Assembly: GCA_903879465.1 (NCBI GenBank)
Contig: CAIRLQ010000208.1
Span: 1 to 5,149 of the forward strand
Source: an uncultured Opitutia bacterium
GTDB taxonomy: Bacteria > Verrucomicrobiota > Verrucomicrobiia > Opitutales > UBA953
Length of the DNA stretch: 5,149 nt
Reading direction: 5' to 3'
The translations under genes were made by a program, and so were the position numbers. Under the pieces are notes generated by a model. That model was not told the DNA's origin. It ran no database searches and saw nothing but the letters and a program-made list of their open reading frames with translations. Below, one piece after another: positions 1-5,086 of this stretch; within the stretch, counting starts at the first letter, position 1, and each line of letters begins with the position of its first letter.

Positions 1-24
1 ACGCAGTGCTGACCCTACCTTTCC

Positions 25-53
25 TTGCCCTAAGGCTTTTGGCTGGTTAGAAG
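25..53 (+). promoter_or_regulatory. Possible sigma70-type promoter of the LamG-like gene
   Basis: TTGCCC at 25-30 and TAGAAG at 48-53 are separated by 17 bases, the ideal spacing, and each matches the bacterial -35/-10 consensus only in part. The -10 element ends five bases before the ATG at 59, so transcription would begin at or very near the start codon. No Shine-Dalgarno sequence is present in the preceding 20 bases, which fits a leaderless transcript. This is a call by eye; the match is modest. Confidence 0.35.
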
Positions 54-58
54 TCGCT

Positions 59-871
59 ATGCCTTTTCTCCTTCCACGAATCATGATGCTGGGGGCGGTC
101 ATCGTCATCGCTGCGGGGGCGGCGGAAGTGCCGGCGTCGGGGTTGCTGGTGGATCTCGATGCCCGCAAGGGAGTGACCCTTGACGAGCAGGGACGGGTCA
201 CCTGTTGGAAAAATCAAGTCGGGGGCGAATTGACACGCGACTTTGTAGGCCAGCCGAAGGGACGTACCGACGCACTCGCGGGCCTCCCCTCCTTCGTGAA
301 AGGAGAGCCTGTCTCGGTAGCGTTCCGTCAGCAGGAGCTGCTCTGTCATGATGAATCCGCCTTTGATGGATTGATTCGCGGGAGCGGCTGCACCTGGGTT
401 GCCTTGATCAAGGTATACCCGCAACGCGTCGGCCTCAAGGACGTGAACTCGTTCTTCGGCAATCTGCGCAACGGCCAGAAATACGAAGGCATCTGGGGCT
501 GCCTGGACGACGACAATACCGTCTGGTGGGGCGCGCGCAACGGCCTGACATTCGGGCGATTCGACGTTAATAACCCCAAGCTTAGCGGGCCCAAGCTGGC
601 GGAGGGGCGATTTCATTTCGTCGCCGGACGCCTCGGGGCTGGTCAGGGCGAAGTTCCAGTTGAATTATTCGTGAACAGCCTCAAGCCCTGCGCGACTGGG
701 CGTTTCCCCGTGAATCCGCAGGCGGACGCTTCGAGGCTCTCCATCGGGCAGGAGCGAGACGCCACGCAGCATCCCGGCAAGGAATCGTTCGACGGTGAGA
801 TCGCGCGCTTCCTGCTCTGGAATCGCCCGCTCACCGATGAGGAATTGAAGTCGGTATACAGGCAGTTTTGA
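59..871 (+). CDS. Exported LamG / concanavalin A-like jelly-roll protein
   Basis: This 270-residue protein starts with a hydrophobic signal sequence (about residues 1-22, an IVIAAGAAE-like stretch followed by PASG), so it is probably exported to the periplasm or cell surface. The rest (about 28-268) is a single LamG/ConA-like beta-sandwich. It opens with LLVDLDARKG and GRVTCWKNQ, and ends with the typical FDGEIARFLLWNRPL and TDEEL at 244-263, the usual closing strand and short helix of LamG-type domains (laminin G3 / Pfam LamG_3 style). Such domains usually bind carbohydrate or protein, but no catalytic domain is attached, so the ligand cannot be named. The ATG at 59 is preferred because the signal peptide begins immediately there. 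No ribosome binding site is visible. It is a lone plus-strand gene converging on the next gene across 39 bases. Fold confidence is good; function is unknown. Confidence 0.8.
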   Translation: MPFLLPRIMMLGAVIVIAAGAAEVPASGLLVDLDARKGVTLDEQGRVTCWKNQVGGELTRDFVGQPKGRTDALAGLPSFVKGEPVSVAFRQQELLCHDESAFDGLIRGSGCTWVALIKVYPQRVGLKDVNSFFGNLRNGQKYEGIWGCLDDDNTVWWGARNGLTFGRFDVNNPKLSGPKLAEGRFHFVAGRLGAGQGEVPVELFVNSLKPCATGRFPVNPQADASRLSIGQERDATQHPGKESFDGEIARFLLWNRPLTDEELKSVYRQF

Positions 872-893
872 GTCTGCGTGTGTAGGCGCGGAC
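872..893 (+). terminator. Weak hairpin after the LamG-like gene
   Basis: Immediately after the TGA at 869-871, GTCTGCG (872-878) can pair with CGCGGAC (887-893) as a 7-bp stem with one G-T wobble and an 8-base loop. No convincing T-run follows, only a mildly T-rich stretch from about 901 to 915. It sits between convergent genes, where a terminator is expected, but the evidence is thin. Confidence 0.25.
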
Positions 894-910
894 GCTCTCG
901 CTTGCTTTGA

Positions 911-1798
911 TTATTTAACCGGCGATTTCCTGGCGCCCTTTCGGGCTACTGCTTTCAAGCGATCGGCGACCGCGTCTACGATGGTCTCAGCGATGTCCTT
1001 GGAGAGGGAAGGATCGGCTTTGAGGATGGCGTTGACGTTGGCTTTACGCATGTCGCTCATGGCGGCCTCGAAGTCACCTCGCAGATCTTTCTTATCATTG
1101 TCGGAAGCGTACTCAGCGCGTTTCTTGAGTTCCGCCAGTGTGTTGCGGGCGGCGACGACGTCGGGATCTTGGCGCATCTTCCCGGCGGCCGCACGGAACT
1201 TGGCCATGTCGGCCTTGGAGACGCCGTCGACATCGGCCAGTAAGGCGATTTGCGGATTTTCGAGGGGAGCGGGCTTCTCGCTTTTACCGTCGGCTTTAGG
1301 TTCTTGGGTCTTCGCCTTGGCTTCCGCGGCGGCCTTACGTTCTACCGCGGCTTTCTGGGCGGCTTCTTGGTTCAACTGACGCTGCTTTGCTTCGAGCGCA
1401 TTGAGCACCACCACCAGATTATCCTTCGTGAGGGAGGGGTCGAATTTCAAGGCCGCGTCGATGATTGACTTATGCATCGCTTCGACGGCCGCTTCCGCGT
1501 CTTTGCGTAGATCTTCTTGTTCGTTACGGCCCGAGGTGAATTTAGAGCGCTCACGCACGTCGGCCAGATGTTTGCGTGCGGCGGCGACAGATATGTCCTG
1601 GTAGGTGGCAATCAATGCTGACTTGATTTTTGCGTAGTCGGCGTCGCTGATGCCGGGAATCGCGTCGGGCAGGGCGCGTTTAATGGCCCTCGCCTGGTTG
1701 CCGGCTTTCTTCGATACCGGCGCATCCGTGCCGTCCGCCGCCTGAAGGGCAGGGGCGCTCAGGGTGGCGCAAAGGACAAGGAGAAGTAGGGGCTTCAT
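911..1798 (-). CDS. Exported helical protein with a duplicated module, function unknown
   Basis: This 295-residue protein begins with a signal peptide (KPLLLLVLC core, cleavage probably after the ALQA at 17-20) and is otherwise Ala/Lys/Asp-rich and strongly helical. It contains two copies of one module, about residues 45-136 and 188-279. They align with a constant offset and a single one-residue gap, and by eye about a third of positions are identical. Shared landmarks are S-x2-D (51-54 and 194-197), V-x-A-A-R (71-75 and 214-218), DLR-x-D-x-EAA (96-104 and 238-246) and K-x-DPSL (118-123 and 260-265). A charged Ala/Lys/Glu linker (about 137-180, coiled-coil or disordered) joins them. The upstream minus-strand neighbour carries one more copy of the module. 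No enzyme motif, cysteine pair or metal site is evident. I do not recognise a named family; a periplasmic helical structural or binding protein is the most I would infer. The ATG at 1796-1798 has no Shine-Dalgarno sequence. Confidence 0.8.
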   Translation of the reverse strand: MKPLLLLVLCATLSAPALQAADGTDAPVSKKAGNQARAIKRALPDAIPGISDADYAKIKSALIATYQDISVAAARKHLADVRERSKFTSGRNEQEDLRKDAEAAVEAMHKSIIDAALKFDPSLTKDNLVVVLNALEAKQRQLNQEAAQKAAVERKAAAEAKAKTQEPKADGKSEKPAPLENPQIALLADVDGVSKADMAKFRAAAGKMRQDPDVVAARNTLAELKKRAEYASDNDKKDLRGDFEAAMSDMRKANVNAILKADPSLSKDIAETIVDAVADRLKAVARKGARKSPVK

Positions 1799-1816
1799 GG
1801 CTGTTTATCTATATAC
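1799..1816 (-). promoter_or_regulatory. A/T-rich -10-like region before the two-module gene
   Basis: Reading on the minus strand, TATATAGATAAACAGCC lies directly before the ATG. It offers -10-like hexamers (TATATA or TATAGA) 9-11 bases from the start codon, but I find no good -35 at 16-18 bases. A separate promoter is expected because a strong terminator lies just upstream. No Shine-Dalgarno sequence is present. Confidence 0.3.
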
Positions 1817-1841
1817 ACCGGGAGGCTCGGGGGGGTTGCAC

Positions 1842-1870
1842 AAAAAAAGACCCCGGCGAACCGGGGTCTT
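1842..1870 (-). terminator. Intrinsic terminator of the single-module gene
   Basis: On the minus strand, AAGACCCCGG and CCGGGGTCTT form a perfect 10-bp stem around a TTCG tetraloop (1857-1860), and the transcript runs straight into a seven-base T-run (1848-1842). This is a textbook rho-independent terminator placed 23 bases after the TAA of the 1894-2289 gene. It should separate that gene's transcript from the paralogous gene downstream. In the plus direction the hairpin is followed by no useful T-run, so it is directional. Confidence 0.88.
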
Positions 1871-1893
1871 GTTGGGAGCCTGTAATCCGTAGA

Positions 1894-2289
1894 TTACTTA
1901 GCGGCTTCGTCTTTCTTCTTCTTGCCGCCCTTGGCCTTGGCGTGGGAGTCTTCGATCGCCTTGAGGACGGACTCGAGAGAAGCGTCAGCCTTGAGGATGG
2001 CAGCCTTGCGGGCTTCCTGGAGGGCCTTCATGTTATCAGGGCTCTTCTCTTCCTTGAGCTTGGCTTCAGCGGCCTTGACGCCAGCGTCTTCCCGGGCCTT
2101 TTCGGAGGCGGCGAGGAACTTCTTCCAGTCGTCGTCGGAGACGGCGTCGGGCTTCTGGGGGCCCCTCTTGGCGCCCTTTTCAGCCTTCTTAGGAGCGTCG
2201 CCCTTAGGAGCGTCGCCCTTAGGAGCGTCAGCGGCGATGAGACCAGCCGAGGAGATCAGGGCCAGGAGGAATGCGAGTTTCAGTTTCAT
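1894..2289 (-). CDS. Small exported Lys/Ala-rich protein with one copy of the module, function unknown
   Basis: This 131-residue protein has a clear signal peptide (KLKLAFLLALISSAGLIAA, cleavage around residue 19-20). Next come a low-complexity stretch with three GDAPK-like repeats (about 21-34), a helical module (48-114) and a basic tail (GGKKKKDEAAK). The module matches the second repeat of the neighbouring 295-residue protein: DAVS-x3-D at 48-54 corresponds to DGVS-x3-M there, and AILKAD-x-SL at 97-105 is nearly identical in both. The copy here is shorter by about 18-20 residues in the middle. The high Lys/Ala content resembles small periplasmic helical or histone-like proteins, but there is no recognisable DNA-binding family, and the signal peptide argues for export. 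The ATG at 2287-2289 has no Shine-Dalgarno sequence. It is transcribed alone and ends at a strong terminator. Confidence 0.8.
   Translation of the reverse strand: MKLKLAFLLALISSAGLIAADAPKGDAPKGDAPKKAEKGAKRGPQKPDAVSDDDWKKFLAASEKAREDAGVKAAEAKLKEEKSPDNMKALQEARKAAILKADASLESVLKAIEDSHAKAKGGKKKKDEAAK
2188..2229. repeat. 15-bp in-frame tandem repeat (2.8 copies)
   Basis: The unit CTTAGGAGCGTCGCC occurs perfectly at 2188-2202 and 2203-2217, with a 12-base partial third copy at 2218-2229. On the minus strand it encodes repeated GDAPK just after the signal peptide of the small exported protein. The unit is a multiple of three, so copy-number change would lengthen or shorten the linker without breaking the frame. 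Confidence 0.9.
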
Positions 2290-2413
2290 ATGTGTATGGG
2301 GAGGTTCACAGAATTAAACCCCGTGCCGCCGTCAAGGTTGCAAAATTAGGCTTAAATCTTATGACACTGACAGGGAATGACTTAAGGTGACTTTGGGGAT
2401 ACATATTAATGAT
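2290..2413. promoter_or_regulatory. Divergent promoter region, small exported protein / formylglutamate hydrolase-like
   Basis: This 124-base region separates two divergent genes. Toward the minus-strand gene, TTGCAA (2343-2338) and TTTAAT (2318-2313) are possible -35 and -10 elements, with a slightly long 19-base spacer. Toward the plus-strand gene, A/T-rich CATATTAAT (2402-2410) lies just before the ATG and contains -10-like hexamers, without a convincing -35. TGACTT occurs twice, at 2378-2383 and 2388-2393, exactly 10 bases apart, on the same face of the helix. No Shine-Dalgarno sequence precedes either gene at normal spacing. Confidence 0.35.
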
Positions 2414-3217
2414 ATGAAACCGCTGTTTTGGCATGTTCCCCACGCCTCCACTCGCCTGCCGCGGGCTTTTCGGGGGGATTTTCGGGTGCCGCGGGCGGTT
2501 CTGCAGCAGGAGCAACTTCGTCTCACGGATTGGTATGCAGATGAGCTTTATCTTCCGGGAGCCCGACGGGGGGAGATGGTGCGGGCGGATTTCTCACGGC
2601 TGGTCGTCGATGTGGAACGCTTCGCTGAGGATGCGCGGGAGCGTTGCTCCGCCGTCGGAATGGGGGCGACCTACCTGCGGACGACGCAAGGGGAGGAGCT
2701 GCGTCGCCTGACGAAGGTGCGCCGAGCGGAGCTGCTGCGGACTTTCTATCGGCCACATCATGCGCGGCTCGATACCGCGGCGCGCGTGAGGCTGGAGCGC
2801 TTCGGTCGTTGTTTGCTGATCGATGCGCACACGTTTCCGGCCGAGCCTTTACCGACGCAGGTGGATTTTCGTGCCCCACCCGAGATTGGCCTCGGCACCG
2901 AGGGGGTGCACACTTCGCCGGAATTGCGCCGGCTGGCTGAAGATTATTTCCGACAACGAGGTTTTACGGTCGGCGTGGATCGTCCTTTCAGTGGATCGCT
3001 TGTGCCGAATCTTTTCTTCGGCCGGGATTCGCGTGTGCAATCCCTCATGGTCGAGGTGCGCCGCGACCTTTATATGGATGAGGCGACGGGGGCGAAACAT
3101 GCCGGCTTCCGGCGCGTGCAGGCCGTGCTCGCCGGCTTCGGTCGTGTGTGCCAGCAGTTTTCCCGGTCCGGCACCTGTGCGGCGTGGGCTAAGTGGCCGA
3201 CCATGCCGGCTTACTGA
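2414..3217 (+). CDS. N-formylglutamate amidohydrolase-family protein
   Basis: This 267-residue protein belongs to the N-formylglutamate amidohydrolase (FGase/HutG-like) family, zinc-type hydrolases that release formate from N-formyl-L-glutamate or act on related N-acyl amino acids in the cytoplasm. Motifs appear in the family's order: HVPHAS-x-RLP near the N-terminus (7-15), LTDWYADELY (37-46), SRLVVDVERF (61-70), GMGATY (82-87), RPHHARLD (113-120), DAHTFP (137-142), PFSGSLVP (191-198) and EVRRDLYMDE (214-223). The conserved His, Asp and Glu in HVPH, DAHT and VEVRR are the likely metal-binding or catalytic residues. The ATG at 2414 is preferred over the GTG at 2387 because the family begins only a few residues before HVPHA. 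There is no other hut gene nearby, so a role in histidine degradation is not supported by context and hutG is not assigned. Its end overlaps the opposite-strand gene by seven bases. Confidence 0.85.
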   Translation: MKPLFWHVPHASTRLPRAFRGDFRVPRAVLQQEQLRLTDWYADELYLPGARRGEMVRADFSRLVVDVERFAEDARERCSAVGMGATYLRTTQGEELRRLTKVRRAELLRTFYRPHHARLDTAARVRLERFGRCLLIDAHTFPAEPLPTQVDFRAPPEIGLGTEGVHTSPELRRLAEDYFRQRGFTVGVDRPFSGSLVPNLFFGRDSRVQSLMVEVRRDLYMDEATGAKHAGFRRVQAVLAGFGRVCQQFSRSGTCAAWAKWPTMPAY

Positions 3218-3867
3218 AAGACGACAGGCGCTGGTGCAGCGGCTGGTGCGTTAGCCGGAGTCGCGGCGGGTGCTACTAAAGGGGCCAAGGTGCTGGTGCC
3301 GTTGGCATTAAGGATCATGACGGGTTTATCGTTGGCCGGAGGCGCCGTGGCGGCAGATTGCCTCAGGATGTTCAGGCCACGCTCGCGGATGGCCTGTAAT
3401 TGTTCCATGATACCCTGTTTTTGATCGTCCGAGGCCGTGGAGTATTTGGCTTCAAGTTCGCGCATGTTCGTGAAGTTGCCGCGGAATTCTTCATTCTGCA
3501 TCGCGGCGCGGAAGGCGGCGCTCATTTTTTCACGATCTCCGCCAAACATCGCCTCGACGGCTTTCCTGCCGTCGGCGCGCCAGGTGGAGAATTTTGTATC
3601 GAGTTCGGTGATCGGGGCGGACTGCTTCACGAGATCTTTTTCTTGGACGTCGGTCCCGATATTATCGGATTTGCTTAGGAGAATCGATTTTGCGCTGCGC
3701 GCCTGAATTTTTTCAGAATTAAATTTGGCGCCGGGGGCGCCGCCGGATTTACGGGAGGAGGCAAGGGTCTTCTCGGGTGACTCCTGGTAAAAGGAGCGGT
3801 AAAGGATTACCCCGCCGACGGCGACGAGGGTAAAGCACAGGATGGCGAAGATGCGGTTCGAGTTCAT
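3211..3867 (-). CDS. Membrane-anchored protein with helical middle and Ala/Pro-rich tail, function unknown
   Basis: This 218-residue protein has one N-terminal membrane segment (about 6-24, FAILCFTLVAVGGVILY), preceded by few residues and not followed by an obvious cleavage site. It is therefore probably an inner-membrane anchor with the bulk in the periplasm. A polar region (28-84) is followed by a helical stretch (about 90-170, with AMFGGDREKMSAAFRAAM and then ELEAKYSTASDDQKQ) and a low-complexity Ala/Pro tail (174-216). The helical part resembles the module of the proteins at 911-1798 and 1894-2289: FRAA, then AEL/REL, (A/T)ASD(N/D), and a final NAIL/NIL. The similarity is weak and may be convergent. 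The ATG at 3865-3867 has no Shine-Dalgarno sequence. The stop codon lies inside the 3' end of the convergent formylglutamate-hydrolase-like gene. I recognise no named family. Confidence 0.75.
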   Translation of the reverse strand: MNSNRIFAILCFTLVAVGGVILYRSFYQESPEKTLASSRKSGGAPGAKFNSEKIQARSAKSILLSKSDNIGTDVQEKDLVKQSAPITELDTKFSTWRADGRKAVEAMFGGDREKMSAAFRAAMQNEEFRGNFTNMRELEAKYSTASDDQKQGIMEQLQAIRERGLNILRQSAATAPPANDKPVMILNANGTSTLAPLVAPAATPANAPAAAPAPVVFQ

Positions 3868-3873
3868 GAGGTG

Positions 3874-3879
3874 GTTATA
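3874..3879 (-). promoter_or_regulatory. -10 element suggesting a leaderless start
   Basis: On the minus strand TATAAC (3879-3874, five of six consensus bases) ends six bases before the ATG of the membrane-anchored protein gene, placing the transcription start at the start codon. The intervening CACCTC cannot serve as a ribosome binding site. No strong -35 is visible at 16-18 bases. Confidence 0.35.
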
Positions 3880-3903
3880 ACTAATATAACTCCCAGGAAA
3901 AGC

Positions 3904-3953
3904 GGAAGTTCCCGGAAAGATGGCCCGAGGCGGTCTGTGCGGGAATTTTCCCG
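3904..3953. repeat. Two short GGAA/TTCC palindromes in the intergenic region
   Basis: GGAAGTTCC at 3904-3912 is a palindrome around a central G, and CGGGAATTTTCCCG at 3940-3953 is a palindrome with two central bases. Both have the GGAA-n-TTCC pattern and lie between two minus-strand genes, upstream of the membrane-anchored protein gene. The second one lies 10 bases after the stop of the YugP-like gene and could instead act as a weak hairpin, but no T-run follows it on the minus strand. They could be operator half-site pairs; this is speculative. Confidence 0.3.
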
Positions 3954-3963
3954 ATTTTAGGGG

Positions 3964-4641
3964 TTATCGGAAGAAAATCAGCCGCCACCAAGTGCGGGTG
4001 AAGGGGAGGGCGAGGTGTTCGAGTCGGGCGGCGAGGAAGGCGGCAGCAATCTCCTTCTCGGGATGGCCGTCGAGTAACTTCGCCTCCGCGAGCTCGCGCT
4101 GCCCACGGCGCGAGGCGTCCTGCACCAACGAATGTTTGAGCAGGTGTGCGACCGAAAGTATCACGGCTAAAACCGAGAAGCCGGCGGCGGCGGGCATGAA
4201 GCGCCCCTTGCCGACGAAGACCAGCATGACTAGCAGGACGGGCCAGGCGTTACCCCAGAGAATCATGAAGGAATCCCACGAGGCGAGGTTGCCCAGTTTG
4301 CGGTCGCGGTGCTGGAGCGCGTGGCCGGCGAGACGGGCCGCGCGGGCCACGTCGAAGAGCCGGCTCCCTTCGTAGACCGCAGGTGACAGCTTGATCGCGG
4401 GTTCATAAGCCGAATAAAAATCCGTGATGGCGAGGGCACTTTCATCGACATCCACCTGCGGAATTTCGCCGCGCAGCAGGATGATACGTGCGGCCTGCGC
4501 GCCCGTGACGCCCCGTACAAGCAATACCTGGCCGTACTTACGTTCTAGGCGGAGCAGGCGGCGCCAGGCCAGCCATGGGAGCCCGAGGGAAAAGACTCCC
4601 GCGAGGCAGAAAATCAGCAGGATCTTAAACTCCAGATTCAT
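3964..4641 (-). CDS. YugP / Zn_peptidase_2-like membrane protein lacking the zinc-protease motif
   Basis: This 225-residue protein has the length and layout of YugP-type neutral zinc metallopeptidases (Pfam Zn_peptidase_2). There is an N-terminal membrane segment (about 6-26), then GVTGAQAARIIL (44-55; family: GxTGAExARxIL), a TDFY segment (73-76; family TDHYDP), KLSPAVYEG (84-92; family RLSEPVYYG), AGHALQH (105-111), two more membrane segments (about 132-144 and 150-168), and QDASRR (174-179; family EFxASRR). As I remember the family, the active site is HEVGH within AHEVGHALQH plus a Glu in VEFDASRR. Here the first is RLAGH (103-107), with only the last His kept, and the family Glu is Val173; the His of TDHY is Phe75. 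The fold is probably kept but zinc-dependent proteolysis is unlikely. A short AAGGGAG lies just before the ATG, the only partial Shine-Dalgarno sequence in the window. Confidence 0.75.
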   Translation of the reverse strand: MNLEFKILLIFCLAGVFSLGLPWLAWRRLLRLERKYGQVLLVRGVTGAQAARIILLRGEIPQVDVDESALAITDFYSAYEPAIKLSPAVYEGSRLFDVARAARLAGHALQHRDRKLGNLASWDSFMILWGNAWPVLLVMLVFVGKGRFMPAAAGFSVLAVILSVAHLLKHSLVQDASRRGQRELAEAKLLDGHPEKEIAAAFLAARLEHLALPFTRTWWRLIFFR

Positions 4642-4786
4642 CGCTCCCTTGACCCTGTCTATTCCGTGGGTTCCATCAAGTTATACCTAATTCAATTCGG
4701 CATAAGGCGGATTAGGGGGCATGGAAACCTTTCGGCGCCGTCCGCCCTCCGTTGACCTTGGGCCGGGCGAGGCTCACAATGTCCGC
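4642..4786. promoter_or_regulatory. Divergent promoter region, YugP-like gene / hemF
   Basis: For the plus-strand hemF, TTGACC (4752-4757) and CACAAT (4775-4780) are separated by the ideal 17 bases. The -10 ends six bases before the ATG at 4787, so a leaderless transcript is predicted. For the minus-strand gene, TATAAC preceded by TAGG (4689-4680) is a possible -10 about 38 bases before its ATG, with no clear -35. An inverted pair GGCGGA (4706-4711) and TCCGCC (4741-4746) lies between them and could form a loop or an operator; its significance is unknown. Confidence 0.45.
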
Positions 4787-5086
4787 ATGAATCCGGAAAT
4801 CGTCAGGAGCTATCTCGTGGGGTTGCAGGATCGCCTCTGTGCTACGATTGAGGAAGTGGACGGCCAGGCGAAATACCTCACCGATGAGTGGAAGCGAGCC
4901 GAGGGTGGCGGCGGTCGCACCCGGGTTATCGCCGGCGGCACGGTAATCGAAAAGGGTGGGGTGGCTTTCTCAGACGTCCGCGGGCACGCGCTGCCTCCTT
5001 CGGCCACGATTGCTCGCCCGGAACTCGCCGGCAAAGGCTTCCGCGCCATGGGCGTCTCGGTGGTCCAGCACCCGCTCAATCCTTAG
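4787..5086 (+). CDS. hemF: Oxygen-dependent coproporphyrinogen III oxidase, N-terminal part, cut by in-frame TAG
   Basis: HemF converts coproporphyrinogen III to protoporphyrinogen IX with oxygen in the cytoplasm, a late step of haem synthesis. The 99 residues before the stop match the N-terminus of HemF: RSYLVGLQDRLC and IEEVDG (7-26), EWKRAEGGGGRTRV (34-47), GGVAFSDVRG (57-66), LPPSATIARPELAG (69-82) and FRAMGVSVVQHPLNP (85-99), closely like the Escherichia coli protein. The family is about 300 residues long, so this open frame is a third of a gene. The TAG at 5084-5086 falls where the family has NPYVPT, and HemF-like sequence continues in the same frame beyond it. The ATG at 4787 is chosen over the ATG at 4721 because the family starts about six residues before the conserved Leu-rich helix, and a promoter overlaps the extra segment. 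Confidence 0.85.
   Translation: MNPEIVRSYLVGLQDRLCATIEEVDGQAKYLTDEWKRAEGGGGRTRVIAGGTVIEKGGVAFSDVRGHALPPSATIARPELAGKGFRAMGVSVVQHPLNP

Noticed and set aside
47..616. Long open frame of 189 codons on the minus strand, opposite the LamG-like gene
   Set aside because: It lies wholly antisense to a well-supported gene, its translation has no recognisable domain, and it is rich in residues expected from reading GC-rich DNA on the wrong strand.
1842..1870. Hairpin as a bidirectional terminator or part of an inverted-repeat mobile element
   Set aside because: Only the minus-strand reading has a T-run, and there are no matching terminal repeats or transposase elsewhere in the window.
1922..2349. Two overlapping plus-strand open frames opposite the small exported protein gene
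   Set aside because: Their repeats (GASPL and ALRSV types) are simply the other reading of the 15-bp repeat and Lys/Ala-rich coding sequence. The minus-strand frame has a signal peptide, a module shared with its neighbour, and a terminator.
2387..2413. GTG at 2387 as the start of the formylglutamate-hydrolase-like gene
   Set aside because: It would add nine residues not typical of the family and run through the putative promoter and TGACTT repeats. The ATG at 2414 gives the usual short lead before HVPHA.
3920..4375. Plus-strand open frame of 151 codons opposite the YugP-like gene
   Set aside because: It is very rich in Arg, Ser and Ala with no domain, and antisense to a frame with clear family motifs and membrane segments.
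4721..4786. ATG at 4721 as the start of hemF
   Set aside because: The extra 22 residues do not resemble HemF N-termini, and the region contains the best promoter match in the window. The ATG at 4787 fits the family.
5084..5086. TAG as a pyrrolysine or other recoded codon
   Set aside because: HemF has Tyr here in the family and the next codon is also off consensus (Cys for Val), which recoding does not explain. Paired indels explain both. Kept only as a remote possibility.
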